Shown: piece by piece, positions 16,278 through 24,998 of the stretch
How positions within the stretch are numbered: position 1 is the first letter of the stretch
Layout: the number at the start of each line of letters is the position of its first letter
From: an uncultured Oscillospiraceae bacterium
Lineage (GTDB): Bacteria; Bacillota; Clostridia; Oscillospirales; Ruminococcaceae
DNA length: 64,000 nucleotides
Reading direction: 5' to 3'
Assembly (NCBI GenBank): GCA_949295465.1
Contig: CASFKY010000012.1
Location: forward strand, 47,275 to 111,274
Made by a program: the position numbers and the translations under genes
Notes under the pieces: generated by a model
What the model saw: the letters and a program-made list of their open reading frames with translations, nothing else
Databases searched by the model: none
What the model was told of the DNA's origin: nothing

Positions 16278-16967
16278 TCAGTTCTCCAGCGAGAGAATGC
16301 TTCCGTCCTCTCCCAGAGTGGCCTTGACGCCCCAGGCCGAGAGGATGCCGTCGGCATTGATCTCATTGTACTCGCCGCCAATAAACTGCACGCCGTCCGC
16401 CTTCACTTTGAGGCTGAAGGACTGGTTCTGATACTGATTGTCCAGTTCCTCCGGCAGGCGGATGCTTTTCAATAGCGCCGTGGTGGACTGGCCGCCGGCC
16501 AGCGGCTCGGAGTAGTAGAATACCCGCTTGCCATCCACCGCCTGGGCCAGGAGGCCTCCGCTTGCCTGGAGCCAGCCCTCCCCCAGCATGTCCGGGGTGA
16601 TCTCCAGCTGGATCACCTGGCTGCCGCCCTGCTCATCCTGGGCGGTAAAGCCGGTGTTTACCTGGTCGGCGTCGCCCCAGTAGGCGTACAGGGTCACGCG
16701 GACATAGCTGTCCACATTGCCGGTGTTTTTCACCGTGTAGATGCCCTCTGCCTCGCCGCTGGCCAGTTCCACCGTGCTGCCGGGCATCCAGTTTCCCCCG
16801 CCCAGCGAGTCATCCGTCGTTTCCATCTGGATGCTCAGGCTGGTGGCGTTCAGGGGAGCCTGCATGGCCTGGTCGCCGCTGACCTGGCTGGCGGCCAGCG
16901 AGCCGCCCGCCATAGCGGCCACAATCAGGGCAGCGGCCGTGCCCATCAGCAAAACTCTCTTCTTCAC
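16278..16967 (-). CDS. TasA/camelysin-like secreted protein C
   Basis: 229 residues. The N-terminus MKKRVLLMGTAAALIVAAMAGGSLAAS is a SipW-type signal peptide (GG-S/T-L-A before the cut), and the mature part starts with the N-A-T-S-L-S-I beta strand followed by a TVKNTGNVDSYVRV strand, as in TasA/CalY proteins. There is no C-terminal anchor. In the family such proteins form extracellular matrix fibres or act as surface proteases. The start overlaps the stop of sipW copy 1 by four bases, so peptidase and substrate are translated together. Confidence 0.72.
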   Translation of the reverse strand: MKKRVLLMGTAAALIVAAMAGGSLAASQVSGDQAMQAPLNATSLSIQMETTDDSLGGGNWMPGSTVELASGEAEGIYTVKNTGNVDSYVRVTLYAYWGDADQVNTGFTAQDEQGGSQVIQLEITPDMLGEGWLQASGGLLAQAVDGKRVFYYSEPLAGGQSTTALLKSIRLPEELDNQYQNQSFSLKVKADGVQFIGGEYNEINADGILSAWGVKATLGEDGSILSLEN

Positions 16968-17461
16968 TGGAACTTCTCCCTATTTTTTATCCTGTCTGCC
17001 AGAGCCCACAGGGCCCCTGCCGCAACCAAGACTCCCGCGCAGGCCGCCATGCCGGCGCCGGTGCGGAACAGTCGGGCCACATTGCCCAGAAACGGTATGC
17101 AGAAAACCACCTTGCCCACGACCCGGTCATAGGCCACCGGGTTGATGTCCGGCTCGGCATTGGCGTCCCCTTTGGTGATCAGCTGCCCGGCCTGGGCATC
17201 GTTTTCCACCACCCGGTGGGTCTCTACCAGAGAGGTAGCGTTGCCCAAAGTAAAGGTGATCACATCTCCGGGCTGAAGGTCCCCGGCCTCCCATTCCTGT
17301 ACATAGATGGCGCTGCCCACCGGCAGGGCCGGCTCCATGCTGCCGGTGAGGATGCTGTAGACCTGCCAGCCCCACAGTCGGGGCAATGCCAGAGGGAGAG
17401 CGGCCAGCGCCAATGCCAGGATCAGCGCCGCAGCCGCGGCGCTCAAAAGCCTTGCCTTCAT
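16964..17461 (-). CDS. sipW: SipW-type (ER/archaeal-like) signal peptidase I, copy 1
   Basis: 165 residues: an N-terminal membrane helix, the nucleophile Ser in ILTGSMEPALPVGS, His in VETHRVVEN in place of the Lys of ordinary bacterial signal peptidases, the Asp of TKGDANAEPD, and a second helix near the C-terminus. These are the marks of the S/H/D-type enzyme that processes TasA and camelysin-like proteins in Bacillus. It lies between two TasA-like genes, overlapping the downstream one, so those are the expected substrates. Confidence 0.9.
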   Translation of the reverse strand: MKARLLSAAAAALILALALAALPLALPRLWGWQVYSILTGSMEPALPVGSAIYVQEWEAGDLQPGDVITFTLGNATSLVETHRVVENDAQAGQLITKGDANAEPDINPVAYDRVVGKVVFCIPFLGNVARLFRTGAGMAACAGVLVAAGALWALADRIKNREKFQ

Positions 17462-17516
17462 CCGGCCCTCTCCTTTCTGGCTGATGTGGGATTTACTTTG
17501 CGGTCAGGGTGTTTGC

Positions 17517-18206
17517 TTAGGTGCCGGTGGTGCTGTTCAGCAGATTTTTAAGCTGTTTTTTTGCCTCGTCATATGTAAGATTGGCCTGCTGGACAGCTGC
17601 GGCCTCCACCTTGATGCTGAAGGAGATGCCCTCATACTCATTCCCCCAGGTAGTGGGAATGGTCAGACCCTTGAAGAGATAGTCGGCAGTCTGAGTAGCG
17701 TCCACACCGCCTTTGTCCTTTTTCGCATCTTCCGGATGCTGGTCATAATAGAAGATATCTCCTTCTTTGTTCCACACTCCAGTACCTTCTGTTTTGCTGC
17801 TTTGCTCTTCCGCCACCGCTTTTTTGATCATCTTCCAGATCTCTTTTTCAACATCATCTTTGTTCAATTTGCTGTCCTGCGGCAGTGTAGTATCCACCGT
17901 CAGTTTCAAGGCCACCCAAGCGCTCTGGCTGCTATCGTCCACTTTGACGCTCACTTCCTTGCTGAGCACATCACCCGGCATGACATTGCTGTAGGTGATA
18001 CCGTTTCCATCCGCATTAGGCCTACCCGCTGTCCGGCCATCTCCGTTCTCCGATTTATCAATCAGCTCAATCTCCACATTGCCGGCGGTAAAGGTGTTGG
18101 TTTTGGCGTCGGTCTTATCGGTGAAATAAGCCAGGGTGCCGCCCACCGCGATCACGCCGATCAGGGAGAGGCTGAGCGCAGCAGTGAGAAGATTCTTCTT
18201 TTTCAT
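17517..18206 (-). CDS. TasA/camelysin-like secreted protein B
   Basis: 229 residues. The signal peptide ends in IAVGGTLAYFTDKTDAKTNTF, and FTAGNVEIELID follows: the clearest TasA/CalY-type N-terminus in the locus. The mature part has a long polar region with many Lys, Asp and Gln residues, and codons here are more A+T-rich than in flanking genes. No C-terminal anchor. The ATG at 18206 has AAGGATGG upstream; an in-frame start 54 bases earlier lacks a ribosome site. It heads a probable second transcription unit, with a 206-base gap upstream. Confidence 0.82.
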   Translation of the reverse strand: MKKKNLLTAALSLSLIGVIAVGGTLAYFTDKTDAKTNTFTAGNVEIELIDKSENGDGRTAGRPNADGNGITYSNVMPGDVLSKEVSVKVDDSSQSAWVALKLTVDTTLPQDSKLNKDDVEKEIWKMIKKAVAEEQSSKTEGTGVWNKEGDIFYYDQHPEDAKKDKGGVDATQTADYLFKGLTIPTTWGNEYEGISFSIKVEAAAVQQANLTYDEAKKQLKNLLNSTTGT

Positions 18207-18412
18207 TGTGTAACCATCCTTTTTTATCATTTTTCTTTTTTCAGTGAAGGATAAAAGCAAAAAGCCCGTCGGGTATCCGGCAAGACGCCCATTTTGTCAG
18301 TCGTCGGCCGCAATTTCCGCTCTACAGTTTACCGCACAGGGGTTATGGTACGGTTAAAGAGGCGGGCAAAAATCATACTTTTCAAAAAATTTGTTGTGGG
18401 ATCGCATCCTGT
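18207..18412. other. Gap between the two halves of the surface locus
   Basis: 206 bases, A+T-richer than the genes. It contains AAAATCATACTTTT (18367-18380), nearly identical to a motif upstream of the first gene of the locus (25099-25112). No convincing -35/-10 pair or terminator was found, but a promoter for protein B is expected here. Confidence 0.4.
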
Positions 18413-18994
18413 TCAGCTGTGTTCGCTTTTTCTCCACACTTTCTTCTCTGTCTTTTTTTCTGTCTCTTTCTCCGGCTGTTTGGCAGAGAAGCGGGGCGGC
18501 TTTTTCTTTTCTTCCTCATCCGCTTCCAGGATCATGGGGACGAAGTTCAGCAAGATGACCACCACCAGCGCCCCGCAGATCGCCAGGATTCCACGGGATG
18601 TTCTGGCGTGGATGGAGATATACCCCAGCAGGGGCAGGTGAAACCGGGCCTTGCCCAGCACCTGGCCAAAGGCGACCTCCCCGTCCGGCTCGGTGTTGGC
18701 ATCCCCCTGGGTGATCAGGGTCTTGCGGGTGGTGTCGATGCTGACCACCCGGTGGGTCACATAGTTGGATCCATCCGCCAACAGGTAAGTGCAGACGTCC
18801 CCTTCTGCCAGCTGGGAGGCGTCCATGGGCTTGACATAGACTACGCTGCCCACCGGGATGCCCGGTTCCATGCTGCCGCTGAGGACGGCCATCTCCTTGT
18901 ACCCCATGGCCATGGGCACCAGGATGGCGGCCGCGATCCCCAAAAGGAAGATCAGTACCACTGTGGATAGAATATTGCAGAGTTTTTTAACCAT
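18413..18994 (-). CDS. SipW-type signal peptidase I, copy 2
   Basis: 193 residues. The same S/H/D catalytic set as copy 1: VLSGSMEPGIPVGS, YVTHRVVSI and TQGDANTEPDGEV. A membrane helix precedes and another follows (about 125-150); the C-terminus adds a 40-residue highly charged tail (EEEKKKPPRF through KKTEKKVWRKSEHS) absent from copy 1. It directly follows TasA-like protein A, so each peptidase copy is paired with its own candidate substrate. Confidence 0.88.
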   Translation of the reverse strand: MVKKLCNILSTVVLIFLLGIAAAILVPMAMGYKEMAVLSGSMEPGIPVGSVVYVKPMDASQLAEGDVCTYLLADGSNYVTHRVVSIDTTRKTLITQGDANTEPDGEVAFGQVLGKARFHLPLLGYISIHARTSRGILAICGALVVVILLNFVPMILEADEEEKKKPPRFSAKQPEKETEKKTEKKVWRKSEHS

Positions 18995-19024
18995 GGGCTC
19001 TCTTTCTCCTCCTCAGGTCCGGGC

Positions 19025-19543
19025 TCATCCCTTGGCCCTAAATGCCGCCTGGGCACGTTCCAGCGTATAGCTCTCACCGCCGGGGGCCAGTACGCTTTCC
19101 TGGTAAACATCCACCGAGAACACCGCTGTGGAGGGTACATTGCCATCCACCTCTATGCCGGTGAAGAGCGGGGTGGTCTCAAGGATTTTTCCGTCCTCCC
19201 CCACGCCGGGAAGTACCTGCTTATAGTAGTAAAAGCCGTCCTCCCCTTCTTCCCAGTCACTGCCATAGGTGAATTGGAACATATCCTCTTTCACGCTGGC
19301 ATCACCGCTGGAGATCAGCACCTTAGCCCGCACATACACCGGCGATTTGCCGGTATTCTCCACCACAGCCAATTTGTTTTCGCTGGTATTGCCGGTTTCC
19401 TCGATTTCGGTGCTTACCTGCGCCAGCCGAAAGGTGTTGGTGGCCGGGGTGTCCGCCGCTGTCAGATAGGCAACGGTGCTGCCCACCAGGGCCACCGCCA
19501 GCAGCAGAACGGAAAGCAGAGTTTTTATCAGGGGTTTTCGCAT
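19025..19543 (-). CDS. TasA/camelysin-like secreted protein A
   Basis: 172 residues. A basic start (MRKPLIK), a hydrophobic core and ALVGSTVAYLTAADTPATNTF form a SipW-type leader, followed by beta strands (VSTEIEETG, KSPVYVRAKVLI) characteristic of the TasA/CalY superfamily. No membrane tail. It sits 28 bases after the giant surface protein gene and 30 bases before sipW copy 2, so all three should be co-expressed. Confidence 0.8.
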   Translation of the reverse strand: MRKPLIKTLLSVLLLAVALVGSTVAYLTAADTPATNTFRLAQVSTEIEETGNTSENKLAVVENTGKSPVYVRAKVLISSGDASVKEDMFQFTYGSDWEEGEDGFYYYKQVLPGVGEDGKILETTPLFTGIEVDGNVPSTAVFSVDVYQESVLAPGGESYTLERAQAAFRAKG

Positions 19544-19571
19544 ATATCTTTCTCTCCTCTCTGCCGTTTTT

Positions 19572-22500
19572 TCAGCTCTGGCCCGCCTGGTCTTTCAGGG
19601 TATTGTTCTGGCTGAAGACCCACTGACCTTTTGCGCTGTCATAGTGGAAATTGTTCTGCTGGATGCTCTGGTCGCCGGGATTCTTTTCGCCGGTCTTTTC
19701 ATTGGTAAAGCTGACGCTGCCGTCCTGATTCCATTTCACTTCGGTGGACACTTCTGCCGCCGAGCCTGTGCTGAGCTTGTAACCGGCGCCGGGCAGTTCC
19801 TCCACGATATAGCTGCCCAGAGGCAGGTGGTCCATGGTCAGATCGGCCGTGCCCTCCTTGCTGAAGGTGAGGTAGCGGTACCAGACCTGGCCGCTGCCCT
19901 CGTGGGTGATCTTGAACAGGAAGGTGGCGTCGCTGCCTATGGTCTCGTTGAAGCTGTTCAGCGTCTTGTGGATGACCAGGGAGCCATAGTTGTTGGTGTA
20001 GCTGTTCTGCACGGCAACCGATTTTTTATCTGCCGCCACCGTCCAGCTGCCCAGGGAAAGGGCGCTGCTCTGGCCCGCCGGGGCCTTGATGGGAGAAGCG
20101 GCGTTGGTGCCAGTAACGGTCACTTCCAGATTTTCATCCGGGACTGCATACCCGCTCTCGGAGATGGTGCAGACCGTGTTTTTGGGGAATTCCCGGGTCC
20201 AGGTTTTGGTATAAGGGGTATCCCCTTGCAGCTGGATATTTTCCCCGGCGAGATTCAGGCTGATCTTACCTTTTTCGCTGTCGTATTCCCAATCCAGGGT
20301 GAGGGTATATCCGCTTTGCAGCCCTTTCAGCTGGTCCTGGGTGAGGCCCACGAAGGTCTTGGTGATGGTGGTGCTGACGGTATCCAGCCGGATCACCGGC
20401 TTGGGGTACGCCAGAGGTTGGGCGCGCTGATCGTTGTAGAGGTACGTCAACCGGGCGCCATCGTTGGAATAGAAGCCCGATTGGCTGGCGTGGGTGCCGG
20501 TACCGGCATCGCCCTGGTTGGGATACCCGCTGCGGAGGAACTCCACCTTTGCGCTGTCATTGGCCTGAATCTGAAGATGCACTTCATAGGTCCAGTCCTC
20601 TTCCAGTTGATAGTCCTCGGGAAATTGCAGATGGAGCTTTTTGTTGAGGCTGTCGTAGGTGGCCGTCAGGGTTGTATTGGAACCACCGGGAAGGGTAACC
20701 GTATAGGTATACTCGCTGCCATTCTGGGTAAGCTGCCCTTCCATGACGCCGCTCACCGGCTGCATGGTCACCTGACCGTCCGTTTCCACCGGGTGCAGCA
20801 CCGAGATGCTCAGCCATTTGCTGCCGGTCATCACCGCGTCCGCATACTGGGAGAGTTCATCCTGGATGCTTACCCCGGTAAACCGGGCACTGGTCATCTG
20901 ATCGGTAATGATGCTCAGGGCCTTGCTATGCAGCTCAGCAAGGCTGTCCACCATATAAACGCCCTTGTCCGTCTCATCCACCTGAGAGGCGCTTTTGATG
21001 AGCGGGAGCATGGTGCCGTCCTTCAGCGCATCATTGTTCACGCTGACCATATAGAAGCAATCCGAGTTGAGCGAGACCGCTTCCCGCTTGGCATTTTCCA
21101 GGGGAAGATCACAGGTGTCGCCGTCACAGGCAGTGCTGCCCACAATTTCTCCTTTGTGCGGCATCTCCTCAACCGTCTGATCCCGCTGGACGTAGTGGGC
21201 ATCGGGCTCCTTGCCCGAAAGTAAGATCACCGCTGTGAGGGCCCCCTCCCGGACAGTTCCCCCCAAAAGCAGCTCGTTGGCCTCCCGCAGACCTGCCTCG
21301 TAGTTGGAGGCATCGCCATAGGTCCCGTTTGCCAGAGAGAGCTGGGAGGCGTCTCCCTTCCAACTGGAGAGCAGCCCGGCGGAACTCCAAACCGCGTTGT
21401 CTTCCGCTCCGCCAAAACCGGCCACCGCAAAGCGGGTATCATAGCCGGCACTTTTCAGGGTCGCCTCCATATTCTGGATCGCGCTCTGGACGGTCTGCCG
21501 ATTGCTTTCGCCTTCAAGCAGCGCCTGATCCAACACAAAGATCACATCCAGCTTCTGGCCATCGGCCTGGGCCTTGCCCGAAACCGATAGGCTCAGGTCA
21601 TACAGATAGCTGTCCGTTGCCTTGATCGCCTTTTTTTCGATTGTGGGCGATTTTTTTATTTCTACCGGCTTGCTATCCTGCTTGGCCACATTGACGAACT
21701 GGGCGATCTTGTTGTCCGAATCCACCAGGATCTCCGGGTCAATGACACCTTGCAGCTGGGAGTTCACAATTACATTGGCCAGGTACTCCCGAATATCTGC
21801 GGTGTTCTCCCGGACTTTGTATTGTTTCCCCTCTTCCAGCTGATCCTCAAAAACGGCCACCTGATTGGCTTTCAGGTTGAATATGCCACTGGGGTCGGTG
21901 ACCAGACGATCCTGAATCGGCGTTGCTCCGTTGGGGTTCTGGTACCACTCATCCGCGTTGTACAGCTTGTAGGGGGCGTTTGCCACCGGCTTGTTGTCAG
22001 AATCCAGCAGAGTAAAGGAGAAGGACGTATCTGTGGTGATATTTGCATTGGATCCCTTCAGCTGTTTTACCACCGCCAGGTCGTGGGCCGGCAGGGTGGG
22101 TAGGTTCAGTTTGATATAGCAGTTGGAGCCGCCGGCGCCCCGTTCCAGATAAAAGAACTGAATGGTATGCTGGCTGTAATCCGAAAATGTATCGCCGTGG
22201 AACAGGCTCTCATTCAGATCGGCGCCATAAACGTTCTGGAACATGGCCTTGATGGTGGTTGTCTGCTCCCGATTGTTCACATCCTTGGTCTTCACTTCGC
22301 CGGTGGCAAAGTTGATGCTGCCGCCCACTGCCGCATGAATTCCGCCCAGGTCCAGCACCAGGACATCGTCGATGAAAATCCACATATCATCATCGCCGCG
22401 GAATTCAAAGATCATATCCTTGTTGTTTACCTGGCCGTTCAGGGGCTGATTGAAATCGGCAATCATGGTCATACCGAACCAATAATTGGTGTCTTTTTCC

Positions 22501-24452
22501 GCAATGTGCCGGTTCCCTGTCCAATCCTGGGTGGTGTTCAGCGGCAGGAATGCCGTGGTATCTGCCGAAGAACCATCGGTTTTTTCGGTATAGCTCCTCA
22601 CATAGAACCGTTTGGCCTCAGGGTCATAATCGACGGCATGCTCTCTGCTGTCGTACACATAATAGCCATCCTCGGCCTCATAGAGCAGATGATCCGTCTG
22701 GTATCCAGTAACGGCAGGGTCGCTCTCTGCCCCGAACAAGAAGCCCAGGCTGCCGCCTCCGGCCAGCGAGGGATACCCATTGCTCAGCGTATTGGCCAGG
22801 ATTCCCTGCTGCAGATTCTTATTTCCATTGTTGACACTCCCGTAAATGTCGGAGCCCCAATGGAAAAAGTTGAAAGCGGACAGCAGGCCTTTGCTTTCCA
22901 GGGAATAGTTGATCTTGGTATCATAGTCAAACAGTTCAAAATGGATGCCGGTATCTGCCTCCGAGATGGTTTTTTTATCGTCCCCCAGCGGCGTGACGCT
23001 GATTTCTTCCTTTTGATAGATCAGATAGAACTCCGGGCTATCCTGGGTCATGGGCACCAGACTATTGTTTTGATTCCGATAGTTCCATTTTTGATTGCTG
23101 TATTGGACCTGATTTACCAGATCATTTGTTTCGGTACAGCCGCCAAAGCGAGTTTCTTTGTACCGATAAAGCACGCCCTGGCAGGAGATCTGATAGATCC
23201 CGCGGCTCACAACGATATCGCTCATGTTCTTTGCGCCGCTGCTGCCGTCCAAATTCAAGGTTATGCTCTGCTCATATGTACCGTCCTGGCCATAGGGCAG
23301 AGGCTCTCCCTTTTCATCCACATAGTGGAGCGTGATGGTTTTTGTGCTGCCCCGATAGGTCACCGTAAAGATGGAGAATTTTTCTACCGCGAAGTTCGCG
23401 GTCATATCACTCCCCTCCACCGTGACCGTGCCCGGCTCCTGCCCGGCCGTTTCTGCCTTTGTGCGGGTCTCTGTATCGGCCTGGGCCACCTGCTCTACTG
23501 TTACGGTGCCGTCCGGCTGCTCCTCATGGTGCTGGACCGACAGGGTGGAAGCTTCGGCCTCCTCGGGCAGCAGGCCGGTCAGGGTCATGGTCACCTGCAC
23601 CTCGCCCTGGGGTTCCACCTGGGCGCCCTGGGCATTTTCAAAGCGGATGTCCATGGCAAAATAGCCGTCATAGCCCACCTGAGCCTGCTCCAGCTCTTCT
23701 CCGGCCTTCTGTTTTTCCTGGCCGGCGAGCATCTCCGCCTTCAGCACAACCTCCTCGGAAAACGCCTTCGCCGGGGCCGTGGCCTTCACGGTGAGCAGGG
23801 CCGCACCGTTTTCATCGGTCACCTGGGCGGTATACTCCCGGGGCTCTGCCGGTTCTTGCAGGCTCTCCAACCGGGCCGTATATTCTGCCAGCTGCTCCTC
23901 GCTCAGTTCTGCCAGGGCGGCGCGCTCTTCATCGGTGAGCTCTTCCACCGCTGCCAGGAATTCTTCGTCCTCCATCTCCATCAGTTTGGCCAGCAGCAGC
24001 TCTCCCTCGCCGGGAACCGGCGAAGGGCTGACGGTGGGGGTCACGCTGGGGGTAGGAGTCGCACTGGGCGTGGGAGTGGCACTGGGCGTAGAGGTTATGC
24101 TGGGTGTAGGAGTCACACTGGGCGTGAGGGTCGCGCTGGGCGTAAGAGTCACGCTGGGGCTCGGAGCCGCCGTGGGCGTGGGTTCTGCCGTAGGTGTAGG
24201 CTCTGCCGTGGGCGCGGGCTCTACCGTGGGCGCGGGCTCTGCCGTGGGCGCGGGCTCCGCCGTGGGTGCGGGCTCCGCCGCAGCACTTTCCTGCTCTACG
24301 GAAGGCAAAATCGCATCGATTGCCGCCCCTAGCACAGAGCCGCCATCATTTTCTGTCTGGTCTTCTGCCAGAATGCCGGCGGGCATCATGCTGCCTGCCA
24401 AAGCAAGGATCAGCACGAAGCTGAGGAATCGGCTGAATAGTTTGCGCTTCAT
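19572..24452 (-). CDS. Giant secreted multidomain surface protein (fibro-slime, VWA-like, CnaB domains)
   Basis: 1626 residues. Order: signal peptide (1-29); Pro/Thr/Ser repeat stalk (about 60-150; EPAPTA hexads then TPSxTPTP octads); acidic helical part (150-210); beta-rich region with AQVTDENGAALLTVKA (205-365); fibro-slime/PA14-like domain (about 550-785, with MIFEFRGDDDMWIFIDDVLV and DLGGIHAAVGGSIN); CnaB-like domain (790-925); VWA-like domain (about 965-1185) whose metal site DxSxS is replaced by LDQAL; a DUF7601-like domain (1360-1490); and a last CnaB domain with Lys in VIHKTLN, Glu in YIVEELPGAGY and Asn in VSFTNEKTG, the isopeptide triad. There is no LPxTG or C-terminal helix, so it is either secreted or attached by another route. 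Likely a fibre tip or adhesin; inferred. Confidence 0.85.
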   Translation of the reverse strand: MKRKLFSRFLSFVLILALAGSMMPAGILAEDQTENDGGSVLGAAIDAILPSVEQESAAAEPAPTAEPAPTAEPAPTVEPAPTAEPTPTAEPTPTAAPSPSVTLTPSATLTPSVTPTPSITSTPSATPTPSATPTPSVTPTVSPSPVPGEGELLLAKLMEMEDEEFLAAVEELTDEERAALAELSEEQLAEYTARLESLQEPAEPREYTAQVTDENGAALLTVKATAPAKAFSEEVVLKAEMLAGQEKQKAGEELEQAQVGYDGYFAMDIRFENAQGAQVEPQGEVQVTMTLTGLLPEEAEASTLSVQHHEEQPDGTVTVEQVAQADTETRTKAETAGQEPGTVTVEGSDMTANFAVEKFSIFTVTYRGSTKTITLHYVDEKGEPLPYGQDGTYEQSITLNLDGSSGAKNMSDIVVSRGIYQISCQGVLYRYKETRFGGCTETNDLVNQVQYSNQKWNYRNQNNSLVPMTQDSPEFYLIYQKEEISVTPLGDDKKTISEADTGIHFELFDYDTKINYSLESKGLLSAFNFFHWGSDIYGSVNNGNKNLQQGILANTLSNGYPSLAGGGSLGFLFGAESDPAVTGYQTDHLLYEAEDGYYVYDSREHAVDYDPEAKRFYVRSYTEKTDGSSADTTAFLPLNTTQDWTGNRHIAEKDTNYWFGMTMIADFNQPLNGQVNNKDMIFEFRGDDDMWIFIDDVLVLDLGGIHAAVGGSINFATGEVKTKDVNNREQTTTIKAMFQNVYGADLNESLFHGDTFSDYSQHTIQFFYLERGAGGSNCYIKLNLPTLPAHDLAVVKQLKGSNANITTDTSFSFTLLDSDNKPVANAPYKLYNADEWYQNPNGATPIQDRLVTDPSGIFNLKANQVAVFEDQLEEGKQYKVRENTADIREYLANVIVNSQLQGVIDPEILVDSDNKIAQFVNVAKQDSKPVEIKKSPTIEKKAIKATDSYLYDLSLSVSGKAQADGQKLDVIFVLDQALLEGESNRQTVQSAIQNMEATLKSAGYDTRFAVAGFGGAEDNAVWSSAGLLSSWKGDASQLSLANGTYGDASNYEAGLREANELLLGGTVREGALTAVILLSGKEPDAHYVQRDQTVEEMPHKGEIVGSTACDGDTCDLPLENAKREAVSLNSDCFYMVSVNNDALKDGTMLPLIKSASQVDETDKGVYMVDSLAELHSKALSIITDQMTSARFTGVSIQDELSQYADAVMTGSKWLSISVLHPVETDGQVTMQPVSGVMEGQLTQNGSEYTYTVTLPGGSNTTLTATYDSLNKKLHLQFPEDYQLEEDWTYEVHLQIQANDSAKVEFLRSGYPNQGDAGTGTHASQSGFYSNDGARLTYLYNDQRAQPLAYPKPVIRLDTVSTTITKTFVGLTQDQLKGLQSGYTLTLDWEYDSEKGKISLNLAGENIQLQGDTPYTKTWTREFPKNTVCTISESGYAVPDENLEVTVTGTNAASPIKAPAGQSSALSLGSWTVAADKKSVAVQNSYTNNYGSLVIHKTLNSFNETIGSDATFLFKITHEGSGQVWYRYLTFSKEGTADLTMDHLPLGSYIVEELPGAGYKLSTGSAAEVSTEVKWNQDGSVSFTNEKTGEKNPGDQSIQQNNFHYDSAKGQWVFSQNNTLKDQAGQS
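24020..24290 (-). repeat. In-gene tandem repeats encoding the Pro/Thr stalk
   Basis: Two arrays sit side by side: an 18-bp unit encoding EPAPTA-type hexapeptides (about six copies, roughly 24183-24290) and a 24-bp unit encoding TPSxTxTP octapeptides (roughly 24020-24165). Copies differ at few positions, so length variation by slippage is plausible. Confidence 0.8.
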
Positions 24453-24527
24453 CGCGGTTGCCTCCTAGGGGACATTGTATCTGAATACGGAATGTTCTTG
24501 TAAAATCAGCGGTCAAAAAGCGGCCTG

Positions 24528-24998
24528 TCAGGTCTCGGCGGCGGGTCCTTCTTCCATATGGGTGACTTCCACCGCGCTGTCCATCAATCTGATCAGTTCC
24601 AGGGCACTGCGGAAATTGGCCGTCTGATTTTTCTCGGCCCAGGTCACGCTGCCCTGCCAGGTGGCGTTCTGACGATACATCACATGGACCACAAACGTGG
24701 CTTTTTCACCCTTTTGTTCCAGAAGTTTTTCTTTGCTCATTTGCCGTGCCACCTTTTTCTCTTTTTGGGGGATCGGGGATGTGGTTTTTGTTGAGAAGCT
24801 TCGCAGTTCATCCGAACACTGGGGGTAATTCAGCCGGTCACAGAGCTGATCGATCAGCCGGAACACCTCGCATTGGCTGCTGAACCTGTGAGGCTGGAGC
24901 TGATAATAATGGTACAGCCTGCCGGCGCACTCTCCCCTCTTCACCCTGTCTATGCAGATATTGCAGAGATTGGGCGCTGCTGCGTGCAAACCATCCAT
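24528..24998 (-). CDS. Conserved-looking Cys-rich small protein, first gene of the surface locus
   Basis: 156 residues, no signal peptide or membrane segment. The N-terminal half holds paired cysteines (CNICIDRVKRGEC and later C residues), which could bind zinc or iron. The C-terminal 45 residues (FVVHVMYRQNATWQGSVTW through FRSALELIRLMDSA) look like a compact alpha/beta domain. It lies 75 bases upstream of the giant protein gene and is probably the leader gene of that operon. A cytoplasmic regulator or assembly factor would fit the position, but I do not recognise the fold. Confidence 0.65.
   Translation of the reverse strand: MDGLHAAAPNLCNICIDRVKRGECAGRLYHYYQLQPHRFSSQCEVFRLIDQLCDRLNYPQCSDELRSFSTKTTSPIPQKEKKVARQMSKEKLLEQKGEKATFVVHVMYRQNATWQGSVTWAEKNQTANFRSALELIRLMDSAVEVTHMEEGPAAET

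Noticed and set aside
18255-18295. Hairpin near CCCGTCGGG as terminator of sipW copy 2
   Set aside because: The stem is too short and mismatched to support a call.
22167-24332. A 721-residue frame antisense to the giant surface protein
   Set aside because: Composition is that of reversed repeat codons (Arg/Gly/Cys-rich); no start signal or domain.
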